From Bacteroidia bacterium (GTDB lineage: Bacteria > Bacteroidota > Bacteroidia > J057): a stretch of DNA of 64,000 nucleotides. The DNA is taken from the NCBI GenBank assembly GCA_033391075.1, contig JAWPMV010000001.1:5394001-5458000 (forward strand), in the 5' to 3' direction. The translations under genes were made by a program, and so were the position numbers. A model generated the notes under the pieces. It did no database searches and was not told the origin of the DNA. It was given only the letters and a program-made list of their open reading frames with translations. Of the stretch, positions 9,226-18,172 are shown one piece after another; the stretch's first letter is position 1, and every line of letters begins with the position of its first letter.

Positions 9226-10324
9226 GATTAGTTAAGACGGTTTAGGATAGGGTATGTGTTGCATGGCACCCTAAAAAGCACCAAATGAAATAGAAAAACC
9301 CTTCTTAATTCAAGTTGTGACATTCTTATTGTTATCGCTTTAATAAATCCCTCAAAAAGGGAAATATTTCTATTATAGATTAAGCTTACAATTTGTAGGA
9401 TCCCCGATAGATAGAACTTTTCCTAGCGCATTTGAACAATTAATCATCTTTCATTATCCCCACTTTCCAAAGAAAAACAAATTCTCGTCAATGATCAATT
9501 ATTATTTTAATATGTGCGTAAAATTACGATAACAAATTCTATCCGATAATTTATTACAGTTTATTTAGACATTATTATTGCGTGAACGGCAAATTTGGTC
9601 CATCCAATAGATCCAGAGTCTTTGGAACTAAAGAATAGTTTTTGACAATAAAATATCTAATCGCGTCCGAGAATCTTGTGGGAAAAGGCTTTCCTTCTTT
9701 GATTTTAGATTTCATATAAATTGGGTTGTGCACAAAAAAACCAGGTAGATGTATGTATTATACGTATATATAACGATATACAATTAAAAAATTACATAAA
9801 CCGTTTATATAAAGAACGAAAAATTCATGTGATTTTTCAACAACTTTTGTGAATAAATCGGGAAAAACAATGCATAATTATTCACTTATTCTTAATTTTA
9901 GCCCTGAGTTTGGGTAAATTTGGCTTTTGGCCTGATCCTTAAAATCTAAGAAAGCGCAGTTAGTCCACGATAAATACCAAATCTTCTTACCCATATAAAT
10001 GGCCTTAAACACAGTAATTTATACCTAAATATGAAAATACATCTTAGCAATCTCAGGTATCGAGACTACTTATTCACAACCACCTTTGCCATAAAAAAAA
10101 TGAACTTTGCGTCTGCATTTTTTCATTAGTCTACGTTTAACTAACCAAAAGCAATAGTTTGTTTAAGCACTGATTATCACAATTGGCAATTGTATACTGA
10201 CCGATATCATACATTTATAATCAGCTCCTGCTTCAAAAAAGAAACTGTTTTTATAGAGTTAGTAACTTTATCTTCATTTCAAGTTTATTCTAGTTTCAAT
10301 TCACGCCTTAAAAATTTTTAAAAC
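9226..10324. other. 1.1 kb AT-rich divergent intergenic region
   Basis: There is no supportable ORF, tRNA or repeat family here. The stretch separates the leftward glycan operon from the rightward tyrosine-kinase gene and must hold both promoters. A TAnnTTTG-type box (TAAATTTG) occurs at 9915-9922 facing right, about 400 bases before the kinase start, without a convincing TTTG partner 19 bases upstream. A short hairpin CCCT-caaaa-AGGG lies at 9349-9361, and an alternating AT tract with TATACGTATA is near 9757-9782. The length suggests a long leader, multiple regulator sites or an unseen small RNA; none can be proved by reading. Confidence 0.5.
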
Positions 10325-12751
10325 ATGGGCATATATGACCGAGATCACTTACCCTTAAATGAATACCTAGGGTTTGCTATCAAAAAGTGGTACATCTTTC
10401 TCATTTCATTAGCTCTATGTACTGCAGTAGCTATTCTTGTTATAAAGGCTACTCAACCGGTCTATCAGGTACGTGCGCAAATACACCTTGATGGAGGCGA
10501 TTCTAATTCAAAGAATGAAGTCCTTATGAAAGAGATGGAAATCTTTGAAGCAGGAACCAGTGTAAGTGATCAGATTAGCATCATTTCATCAAATACCTTA
10601 ATAGAAAAGGTAATTGATCAAATGAATGTTGGCATCTCCTATTTTGAAACTGCAGATTTCAAAAAGGTGATTGATCCCAAATTCAGTCCATTCGCCATAA
10701 TATTGGATAGCACTCATATTCAACCCGTAGAATATGGAATTAATGTTTCAACCAATGATGACGGGACGTACAACATAAGCATCAAGGGCGGTGAAGCGAC
10801 CATGTACTTACTAAACAAAGATGAATTGTTGCGGGAAGTGGAAATGCCCGATTTTGAAACTGTGGCAAAAAATGACGAATGGATAGAAACCAAACATTTC
10901 AAATTCAAACTCCAGAAAAACCCCGAATGGGAGATTTTTGAAGATAGTGAATACTCCTGCGTTATAAATAGCAAATTCAAACTCATCAGAGAGTTTCAGG
11001 AAAAAGTGAACATCCAACCCATTTCTGACAAGTCAAGTATCGTAGAGCTGGTTGCTGAAGGTTCCTTAATCCATCAGGAAAAAACCTTCCTCAACACCAT
11101 CATGGAGACTTACATCAAGGATCGTGTAGAGAAAAAGGTAGCCCATGCGATGGAAACCCTGAATTTTATCGATCAGGCCATTGCTGCGGCTAATGATACC
11201 CTGAAGCAGAACGAAAGAAGCCTGGAAAATTTTCGTACAAACAGCAATATCATAGATGTTGAAGCTACTTCCAGTTTGCTGAAAGAGCAACAACTCAAAT
11301 TGGAAGAGAAGAACGATAATCTAGCATTGAAGATTCAAAACTACCGGGATATTCTAAATGTACTGAATAACCAAAAAGATAAAACAGATGCTATGGCTCC
11401 GACTGCTCAGCAGATCGGTGATGTTTTCTTACAGAACCTATTACTTACACTTGCCGACCTTCAAAGGCAAAAAGCAATTGATGAGTTGACTGCTATTTCG
11501 ACCAGTCAACAGATTCAACAGCTGGATGTACAGATCAATAGCACCGTAGCGACTATTACGGATCATGTGAATAGCACCTTGGTGAGTTTGAGAAAAGAGA
11601 GAAATCTGGTGGTAAGTCGATTGGGTAAAACCAATTCTGAATTGTCCAGAATTCCAATAAATGAGAAAAAACTCAACAAAATTGAAAGGAATTCTGAATT
11701 TGCTGACGAAAATTATAAATACCTCGTTCAAAGGAGAGCTGAAGCCAGATTGGCACTTTCCAGTGAAGATACAGAGACTTATATCGTAGATGAGGCTGAG
11801 CTCGTGAGTAACGAACCTGTTTCCCCTAACAAACTCATTGTTTTCTGCTTCGCATTCATTCTGGGAATTACTCTCCCAATCCTGGGCAAAGTATCCTATG
11901 ACTTGCTCAACAATAAAGTGATGAGCAGAAGAGATTTGGAGTTATCTACTGATATTCCGGTTCTGGGTATGGTTGTAAAATCAGACCTATGGAACCGTGT
12001 GGTATCTCCCAATACGTCTCAAACACGTTTGGCAGAAAGTTTCCGTTCTGCGAGAATCCAGCTCAACTACCTTTTTTCCAAGGATGAGGAAAATCCAAAA
12101 AAGGTAATTGGCTTTACATCTTCCAGTCCGAATGAAGGAAAATCATTCTGTGCGGCAAACTTTGCCAGTACCCTGGCATTGAGTGGAAAGAAAACCGTAT
12201 TGGTTGACCTTGACCTGAGAAAACCAGATCAAAAAGAATACTTCACCTACGATAATTCGGTAGGTCTTCACGGATACCTGACAGGATCTTATCGCTACAC
12301 CGATATCCTGACAAAGATTCAGAACATTGATAATCTATGGATCTTCCCTTCAGGGCCTGCTTTTCACAATTCTTTGGACCTTTTGGATTCGAAAAAATTC
12401 ACAAGATTGGTGAGCAGCCTACGTAAACGCTTTGATTATGTAATTTTTGATACCCCTCCTATTGGGCATACATCAGATTACTACATCATCAAAGATATGG
12501 TAGACTTTACCGTCTATGTTGTCAGACATAATCTTACAAGCATCAAAGCGCTGGAGCTGGTCAATCAACTCTACCAGGACAATGCCCTGGGTGACATGGG
12601 AATACTGGTAAATGGTGTAAAAGATGTTGAAGAATACAATTACGGACAAGGTACTTCTTATAGCTATAGCAAAAATGGGTACCAGTATGCTTCTCAGAAT
12701 GGAACTCAAAAAAACTTAAAAGACCGTTTGCTCGAGAAAATATGGAAGTAA
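10325..12751 (+). CDS. Wzc-type polysaccharide co-polymerase / tyrosine autokinase
   Basis: An 808-residue inner-membrane protein. The first transmembrane helix is at about 30-48, a Wzz chain-length domain and long periplasmic coiled coils (about 260-470) follow, and a second helix is near 505-525. A cytoplasmic BY-kinase then carries Walker A SSSPNEGKS at 599-607, Walker A' VLVDLDLRKP and Walker B VIFDTPP at 706-712. The last 40 residues hold a tyrosine cluster (EEYNYGQGTSYSYSKNGYQY), the usual autophosphorylation tail. It controls polymer length and export with the Wzx/Wzy proteins. No Wza outer-membrane partner is encoded in the window. A strong terminator follows the stop codon. Confidence 0.95.
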   Translation: MGIYDRDHLPLNEYLGFAIKKWYIFLISLALCTAVAILVIKATQPVYQVRAQIHLDGGDSNSKNEVLMKEMEIFEAGTSVSDQISIISSNTLIEKVIDQMNVGISYFETADFKKVIDPKFSPFAIILDSTHIQPVEYGINVSTNDDGTYNISIKGGEATMYLLNKDELLREVEMPDFETVAKNDEWIETKHFKFKLQKNPEWEIFEDSEYSCVINSKFKLIREFQEKVNIQPISDKSSIVELVAEGSLIHQEKTFLNTIMETYIKDRVEKKVAHAMETLNFIDQAIAAANDTLKQNERSLENFRTNSNIIDVEATSSLLKEQQLKLEEKNDNLALKIQNYRDILNVLNNQKDKTDAMAPTAQQIGDVFLQNLLLTLADLQRQKAIDELTAISTSQQIQQLDVQINSTVATITDHVNSTLVSLRKERNLVVSRLGKTNSELSRIPINEKKLNKIERNSEFADENYKYLVQRRAEARLALSSEDTETYIVDEAELVSNEPVSPNKLIVFCFAFILGITLPILGKVSYDLLNNKVMSRRDLELSTDIPVLGMVVKSDLWNRVVSPNTSQTRLAESFRSARIQLNYLFSKDEENPKKVIGFTSSSPNEGKSFCAANFASTLALSGKKTVLVDLDLRKPDQKEYFTYDNSVGLHGYLTGSYRYTDILTKIQNIDNLWIFPSGPAFHNSLDLLDSKKFTRLVSSLRKRFDYVIFDTPPIGHTSDYYIIKDMVDFTVYVVRHNLTSIKALELVNQLYQDNALGDMGILVNGVKDVEEYNYGQGTSYSYSKNGYQYASQNGTQKNLKDRLLEKIWK

Positions 12752-12766
12752 TACGGTGACTTTTTC

Positions 12767-12822
12767 AACAGCAAGAATCTAAATATGTGAGGATGCATTT
12801 GGATTCTTGCTGTTTTTCTTTT
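12767..12822 (+). terminator. Rho-independent terminator after the tyrosine kinase gene
   Basis: A perfect 13-base inverted repeat, AACAGCAAGAATC at 12767-12779 and its complement at 12802-12814, encloses a 22-base loop. It is followed by a T-rich tail to 12822. It lies 15 bases past the stop. Confidence 0.85.
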
Positions 12823-12946
12823 GAAATTTCTTTAATATTGCAGCTTTAATCCCCTGTGCTTTTCCCATTTAACCTTAATGAGAATTTTATAGAACAAATT
12901 CCTTGAGTTTGTTCTTATAAAGGTAGACAAAAACGCAGGCCCTTTC

Positions 12947-13645
12947 ATGCTAAAATTTTTTCTAAAAAACCCAATTTCCCTTTGGCTCCACTGGTGGTTT
13001 AATACAGTGGCGATCAAACTGAGAAACTCATCCAATAACCTACATATTGGGTACTTGAGTAGTATCAAAGGCTGTACTTTTGACCAATATAATTCTATTG
13101 CAGAAGGTGTGACCCTGCGGAATGTCAAAATGGGATTCGCCTCTTATATAGCCCGCAATTCTCGCTTAAAAGACGTTGAAATAGGGAAATTTTGCTCCAT
13201 TGGCCCCAACGTAATGGTCAACCAGGGAGAACATCCCAGCACAGGACATGTATCTACTCATCCCGCCTTTTATTCATCCGGCAAACAAGCAGGATTTAGT
13301 TTTACCTCTGTAGACTTATTTGAAGAATACGGCCCGGTAAAAATTGGACATGATGTCTGGATCGGAGCAAACACCCTGATTCGTCCTGGTGTAACTATCG
13401 GCAATGGTGCTATCATCGCCGCCGGAGCCATCGTAACCAAAGATGTTGAAGCCTACAGCATTGTAGGAGGAATACCAGCCAAATTTATCCGTTCTAGATT
13501 TAGCCATGAGGAAATCCGAGAGCTCAATTTAGCCCAATGGTGGAACTGGGATTTTGATAAGCTAAAAAAGGAAAGCAAAAATTTCACCTCTATAGGTAGT
13601 TTTATTAACCAATTAGGAGTAAAAGGTTTTGCTTTGAAAAATTAA
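12947..13645 (+). CDS. CatB-like hexapeptide-repeat O-acetyltransferase
   Basis: A 232-residue left-handed beta-helix acetyltransferase. Hexapeptide repeats begin near residue 30. Key motifs are [28 protein letters not shown], and [34 protein letters not shown] in pieces, ending with [13 protein letters not shown], the standard LbH signature with its catalytic histidine. It most likely transfers acetyl from acetyl-CoA to a sugar hydroxyl of the polysaccharide made here. A role in antibiotic inactivation is less likely given the neighbourhood. ATG start; the gene stands alone between a terminator and a 324-base gap. Confidence 0.88.
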   Translation: MLKFFLKNPISLWLHWWFNTVAIKLRNSSNNLHIGYLSSIKGCTFDQYNSIAEGVTLRNVKMGFASYIARNSRLKDVEIGKFCSIGPNVMVNQGEHPSTGHVSTHPAFYSSGKQAGFSFTSVDLFEEYGPVKIGHDVWIGANTLIRPGVTIGNGAIIAAGAIVTKDVEAYSIVGGIPAKFIRSRFSHEEIRELNLAQWWNWDFDKLKKESKNFTSIGSFINQLGVKGFALKN

Positions 13646-13969
13646 AGGCTATATTTTCGCCACATAACAATTAGGTATAACCTGGCCTAAAGTTTCAAAG
13701 ACCTTTGTCATAATGCATGATACTTAATCCAGGTAGGTTGACCTGGGGTAATAATATTTTATTAAGATTTAGCAATAAGATAGCAATAATCTTGTGGGGT
13801 ATTTATTGTAAACCACCAAGTTTTCGTGGAGTCTTTGCACAAACCAATCCGAATTCAATCACTTTGTCCTAAAACGAATTCATCGGTTTGCTTTTTCTCT
13901 TTCAAAAGAGAGAGTTATACCCTATGGGACATGATACAAGCATTCAATCACTACTTATAAAATCAGCAC
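13646..13969. other. Intergenic region ahead of the CDP-sugar genes
   Basis: These 324 bases hold no gene. Two structured motifs are visible: an inverted repeat CCAGGT-aggttg-ACCTGG at 13729-13746, and an AAGATT...AATCTT inverted repeat enclosing two AGCAATA copies at about 13765-13792. Either could be an operator. A promoter for the rightward sugar-nucleotide operon should lie here, but no clear -7 box was found. Confidence 0.4.
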
Positions 13970-14752
13970 ATGAAAGTCGTAATTTTTGCCGGTGGATTCG
14001 GAACAAGGATAAGCGAAGAAAGCGGTATCAGACCAAAGCCCATGGTCGAAATAGGTGGCAAGCCTATCCTTTGGCATATCATGAAAATCTATTCCCATTA
14101 CGGAATAAATGAATTTATTATTTGTTGTGGCTATAAAGGCTATGTAATCAAGGAGTACTTCTCCAATTACTTCCTCCATATGTCGGATGTTACATTTGAC
14201 ATGTCTAATAACAGTATGGAAGTACACAGGGGAAGTGCAGAACCCTGGAAAGTCACCCTGGTGGATACAGGTGAAAACACCATGACTGGAGGTCGACTAA
14301 AGCGAGTCAAAGAGTATGTTAATAATGAAAGCTTCTGCCTGACTTATGGAGATGGAGTTTCCAATGTTAATATCAAAGAGTTGATTGCTTTCCATAAAGA
14401 ACAGGGCACACAAGCTACCTTGACAGCCGTAATGCAGCCAGGACGTTTTGGTGCATTCACCCTGGGTGAAGGACAACATCGGGTTCCTCAATTCAGAGAA
14501 AAACCTCAAGGCGATGGTACAGAAGGTGCCATGATCAATGGAGGATTTTTTGTTTGTGAACCCAGCGTTTTTGATCTGATAGAAGGAGATAGCACTATTT
14601 GGGAAAGAGGTCCGCTTGAACACCTTGCTGAAAGTGGGCAGCTATCTGCATTCCGCCACAAAGGTTTCTGGCAAGCCATGGATACCCTTCGCGACAAAAA
14701 TCACCTGGAAGAGTATTGGCTAAAAGGAGAAGCCCCCTGGAAAGTATGGTAA
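13970..14752 (+). CDS. rfbF: Glucose-1-phosphate cytidylyltransferase
   Basis: A 260-residue protein, the usual family size of about 257. The nucleotide-binding signature [20 protein letters not shown] begins near residue 8. It continues with [15 protein letters not shown], the [16 protein letters not shown] block and [10 protein letters not shown] (metal-binding aspartate). It makes CDP-glucose from CTP and glucose-1-phosphate, the entry to CDP-linked deoxy or branched sugars. The usual next gene, CDP-glucose 4,6-dehydratase, is not here; an epimerase-like cupin and a SAF-domain oxidoreductase follow instead, with only 46 and 3 bases between genes. Identity as a cytidylyltransferase rests on close motif match to RfbF rather than RmlA. 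Confidence 0.92.
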   Translation: MKVVIFAGGFGTRISEESGIRPKPMVEIGGKPILWHIMKIYSHYGINEFIICCGYKGYVIKEYFSNYFLHMSDVTFDMSNNSMEVHRGSAEPWKVTLVDTGENTMTGGRLKRVKEYVNNESFCLTYGDGVSNVNIKELIAFHKEQGTQATLTAVMQPGRFGAFTLGEGQHRVPQFREKPQGDGTEGAMINGGFFVCEPSVFDLIEGDSTIWERGPLEHLAESGQLSAFRHKGFWQAMDTLRDKNHLEEYWLKGEAPWKVW

Positions 14753-14798
14753 TCTAGCTCTATAAAGTTCTATTATTTTATTTATTGAAAATACGCTA

Positions 14799-15344
14799 AT
14801 GAAATTTACTGAAACTCCCCTAAAAGGTGCCTTTCTAATCGAGCTTGAAGCAAGAAAAGATGAAAGAGGAATGTTTGCCAGAGTTTTCTGCAAACGCGAA
14901 TTTGAAGAACACGGAATTAATCCTACTGTGGTTAATACCAATATGTCCCGAAGTAGATACAAAGGAACTTTGAGAGGCATGCATTTTCAAAAGGCCCCTT
15001 ATGGAGAATGTAAACTTGTTCGTTGTACCCGGGGAAGTCTCTATGATGTCATTATTGACTTGAGACAAGATTCCCCTTCCTATAAGCAATGGTATGGAGT
15101 GGAGTTGACGCAGGATAATGATAAAATGCTTTTCCTTCCAGAAGGATTTGCTCACGGATTTATTACCCTGGAAGATCATACCGAGGCTACTTATCAGGTA
15201 TCTCAATTCTATTCTCCCGATTATGAAGGAGGAGTACGATATAATGATCCTGCTTTTAATATTGAGTGGCCCCTTGAGCCTACCGTATTATCTGACAAGG
15301 ACGCCAACTGGCCTGATTACACTTCTGAACTAATTATTATCTAA
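14799..15344 (+). CDS. dTDP-4-dehydrorhamnose 3,5-epimerase-like cupin
   Basis: A 181-residue RmlC-family protein. Visible family features are ERGMFARVFC, the catalytic-histidine motif LRGMHFQ (His62), GECKLVRCTRGSLYDVIIDLR, FLPEGFAHGF (His119) and a tyrosine (Tyr132) in ATYQVSQFY. RmlC enzymes epimerise C3 and/or C5 of 4-keto-6-deoxy sugars linked to a nucleotide. Here a CDP-linked substrate is inferred because it sits directly after the cytidylyltransferase gene and 3 bases before the oxidoreductase. It may be a 3- or 5-monoepimerase; the sequence alone does not decide. Confidence 0.85.
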   Translation: MKFTETPLKGAFLIELEARKDERGMFARVFCKREFEEHGINPTVVNTNMSRSRYKGTLRGMHFQKAPYGECKLVRCTRGSLYDVIIDLRQDSPSYKQWYGVELTQDNDKMLFLPEGFAHGFITLEDHTEATYQVSQFYSPDYEGGVRYNDPAFNIEWPLEPTVLSDKDANWPDYTSELIII

Positions 15345-15347
15345 ACT

Positions 15348-16658
15348 ATGATCATTGTAGATACAGCACTAGAGAAACTTGCTTCTGAAAATAAGTCTAT
15401 TAAAGTGGCGATGATCGGTGCCGGTTTTATGGGCCGGGGAGTTGCTCTCCAAATCGCTCAGTACACCAAGGGCATTGAATTGGTAGCCATTAGCAATCGC
15501 AATATTGAAAAGGCTAAACAAGCCTGGACTGAAGCGGGAGTCGAAGATTTTGTTTCTGTCGATTCACAAAAAGCTGCCGAGGAGGCAATCCATTCCGGGA
15601 AAGCCGTCATTTCTCAAGACCCCTTCCTTCTCTGTAGAGCAGGCAATGTCGATGTTGTAGTAGACGTAACCGGTGCAGTAGAATTTGGTACTCTCCTTGC
15701 CATGGAGTGTATCAATAACGGCAAACATATCGTCTCCATGAATGTGGAAGTAGATGCGACCATCGGACCGATTCTGAAAACTTATGCCGATAAAGCCGGA
15801 GTCGTGATGACAATCGCGGACGGAGATCAGCCTGGGGTACAGATGAATCTATATCGCTTTGTACAGGGATTGGGAGTAAAGCCGGTACTTTGCGGAAATA
15901 TCAAAGGCCTGCATGACCCATACAGAAATCCAACCACCCAGGAAGGATTCGCAAAGAAGTGGGGACAAAATCCTAGCATGGTGACTTCTTTTGCTGATGG
16001 AAGTAAAATTTCTTTCGAACAAGCCAGTGTAGCAAATGGCACAGGGATGCTTGTTGGCCAGAGAGGGATGTTCGGTCCGGAAGTAGAAAGAGGTACCCCG
16101 GTAGAACAGATCGGAGGAGAATATCCGCTCGAAAAATTATTGGAAGGCCCTGGAATCGTAGACTATGTAGTAGGTGCAGTTCCCGCTCCAGGTATTTTTA
16201 TCTTCGGCACCCACGAACATCCAAAAATGCAACACTACCTCAAACTGTATAAATTGGGTGATGGACCTTTGTATTGCTTTTACACTCCCTATCACCTCTG
16301 TCATTTTGAGGTACCTAGCAGTATAGGCAGAGCTGTTTTGTTCAATGATGCTACCCTGGCTCCTAAAGACAAGCCATATGTAGACGTTGTAACTGCGGCC
16401 AAGATCGATTTGAAAGCGGGTCAGACCCTTGATGGAATTGGACATTATCACACCTATGGACTTTGTGAAAATGCCGATACGACTATAGCTGAAAATCTTC
16501 TCCCACTGGGAATTGCTGAAGGAGCCGTTCTTAAGAACGACATTCCAAAAGATAAGGTATTGACTTATGCAGATGTAATCCTTCCTGAAGATAGCCTGAG
16601 CGCTAAGCTTCGCAGAGAACAGGATCAGGTTTTCTTTAAAACCGGGCAACCTGCCTAA
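15348..16658 (+). CDS. SAF-domain NAD(P)-dependent oxidoreductase (COG4091, homoserine-dehydrogenase-like)
   Basis: A 436-residue protein with an N-terminal Rossmann fold (VAMIGAGFMGRG at about 20-31). It continues with VDVVVDVTGAVEFG, GKHIVSMNVEVDAT and the acidic motif IADGDQPGVQMNLY, as in COG4091 proteins described as homoserine-dehydrogenase-like. The last 90 residues (DVVTAAKIDLKAGQTLDGIG onward) match a SAF domain. True homoserine dehydrogenase activity is unlikely. Position within a sugar-nucleotide operon (three bases after the epimerase-like gene) suggests oxidation or reduction of an activated sugar or its precursor. The exact reaction is unknown. A strong terminator follows, so this is the operon's last gene. 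Confidence 0.8.
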   Translation: MIIVDTALEKLASENKSIKVAMIGAGFMGRGVALQIAQYTKGIELVAISNRNIEKAKQAWTEAGVEDFVSVDSQKAAEEAIHSGKAVISQDPFLLCRAGNVDVVVDVTGAVEFGTLLAMECINNGKHIVSMNVEVDATIGPILKTYADKAGVVMTIADGDQPGVQMNLYRFVQGLGVKPVLCGNIKGLHDPYRNPTTQEGFAKKWGQNPSMVTSFADGSKISFEQASVANGTGMLVGQRGMFGPEVERGTPVEQIGGEYPLEKLLEGPGIVDYVVGAVPAPGIFIFGTHEHPKMQHYLKLYKLGDGPLYCFYTPYHLCHFEVPSSIGRAVLFNDATLAPKDKPYVDVVTAAKIDLKAGQTLDGIGHYHTYGLCENADTTIAENLLPLGIAEGAVLKNDIPKDKVLTYADVILPEDSLSAKLRREQDQVFFKTGQPA

Positions 16659-16672
16659 GTTGACTTCTCAAT

Positions 16673-16710
16673 AAAAAAAGCCTGTCTGAAGTTCAGACAG
16701 GCTTTTTTTT
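16673..16710 (+). terminator. Bidirectional-looking Rho-independent terminator
   Basis: The GCCTGTCTG stem at 16680-16688 pairs with CAGACAGGC at 16694-16702, with a run of seven A before and eight T after. It lies 14 bases after the oxidoreductase gene and closes the rightward sugar operon. Confidence 0.92.
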
Positions 16711-16924
16711 ATTACGCCCGTAACTAAACTGCTCATAATGAGGCATGAACTGCCAATTTCAAGCTGGCAAATACAAACAGAAATCGGTAAATTATATATC
16801 CAAACTCACTCCTGAATCCATGTAAAACAAGCGCTATTACTAAGCATCTTCTGCGGCATTTGCAGAGGAGCAGGCTTTTGAATTTCAATCATGTAGCTAA
16901 CAAGCTGTAAAACGTCTGGCTTAT

Positions 16925-18172
16925 ATGGAATTTATCAGAAAAATCTTTCTTCCCTTAATTGTCCTTAGTTTTTTTCCTCTGGCCTCTTATTGTCAAAGCA
17001 AAATTTTGCCTTTGGGTAACTCCATCACACAGGCAGAAAATAATGGAGGCAGTAATCAATACAATAGTTACCGAAGGCCCCTTTGGCTCCTTTTCCAAAA
17101 TGCAGGAACCAGCGTTGACTTTGTGGGTTCCATGACCAAGTCCTTTAACAATGTAAACCCTCCCAACAATGACTTCGACTGGGATCATGAGGGGCACTGG
17201 GGATGGCGAGCTGATGAAATTCTCAATGGAAAACCTGGCCAGGGTAGTTTATCAAGCTGGCTGAGCGGATATACGCCAGATATCGCTTTGATCCATTTGG
17301 GAACCAATGATGCTATTGCCAATCAAACGGCCAATTCAACCATATCCGAGCTTGGAAGTATTATCGATGATCTACGCGCTGATAATCCCAATGTAGAAGT
17401 ATACCTGGCCAAGATCATCTATTCCACCCGTTCAGATTGGAATACGCGCATAGATGCCATCAATGCACTCATACCCGGGCTCGCCAGTTCCAAAAATACC
17501 GCCAATAGTCCAGTTACGGTTGTGGATATGAATGCGGTCATTGATCCTTCCATACATCTTTATGACCGCGCACATCCCAATACGACGGGAGAACAAATCA
17601 TGGCTCAGACATGGTATAATGCCATCACCTCAGCCCTTCCCATTAGCTTGCAATCCTTTTCTGCGAAAATAGATCAGAGGAAGGTAGAACTTGCCTGGTC
17701 GACTGCTACTGAATTGAATAGTAAAGCTTTTGAGGTAGAGATGAGAGCTGATGATCAGGAAGAGTTTGAGTCGATAGCTCAGTTAGCGGCAGCAGGACAT
17801 AGCAATATTATCCGGAACTATCGTTTTCGTACGGATGATCTGGAAGCAAAACGCTACCTCTTTCGACTAAAAATGATCGATATAGATGGAAGTTATGAAT
17901 ACAGCAAAAGCCTTGAAGTCAGGATGGCATCCGCTTTCATCCGTAGCTACTTAAGCACTCCTCAAGAACTCCAGCTAGAACTTCTTCAAAACTGGTCTGG
18001 AAGGCTTCGACTGGAAATTTTCAATATCATGGGGCAAAAGGCCTTTGAAACAAAGCTTGATCCCCGGGCTGGCAAACAGCTCATTCCCCTTTCCTTAAGT
18101 CAGGGAATCTACCAGATCAGTATCCTATCCAGCAGAGGGATCATACAAAGTCAAAGAATTCAGATCGACTAA
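16925..18172 (+). CDS. Secreted SGNH/GDSL hydrolase with T9SS sorting domain
   Basis: A 415-residue protein with a signal peptide ending near SYCQ (residues 1-24). The SGNH blocks are all present: GNSIT with nucleophile Ser33, LIHLGTNDA (block III, Asn), and DRAHPN with the Asp-x-x-His pair near 217-220. This architecture is common among carbohydrate acetylesterases. Residues of about 230 onward form a beta-rich region, and a C-terminal type IX sorting domain closes the protein (LRLEIFNIMGQK, then SQGIYQISILSS). It is therefore exported to the cell surface or medium, where it may deacetylate a glycan. The last four bases overlap the convergent nucleotidyltransferase gene. Confidence 0.85.
   Translation: MEFIRKIFLPLIVLSFFPLASYCQSKILPLGNSITQAENNGGSNQYNSYRRPLWLLFQNAGTSVDFVGSMTKSFNNVNPPNNDFDWDHEGHWGWRADEILNGKPGQGSLSSWLSGYTPDIALIHLGTNDAIANQTANSTISELGSIIDDLRADNPNVEVYLAKIIYSTRSDWNTRIDAINALIPGLASSKNTANSPVTVVDMNAVIDPSIHLYDRAHPNTTGEQIMAQTWYNAITSALPISLQSFSAKIDQRKVELAWSTATELNSKAFEVEMRADDQEEFESIAQLAAAGHSNIIRNYRFRTDDLEAKRYLFRLKMIDIDGSYEYSKSLEVRMASAFIRSYLSTPQELQLELLQNWSGRLRLEIFNIMGQKAFETKLDPRAGKQLIPLSLSQGIYQISILSSRGIIQSQRIQID

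Noticed and set aside
9264-9280. TGGCACC-like sigma-54 element facing the tyrosine kinase gene
   Set aside because: The distance from GG to the downstream GC is 11 rather than 10 bases, the -12 part does not match, and it is over 1 kb from the start codon in that direction.
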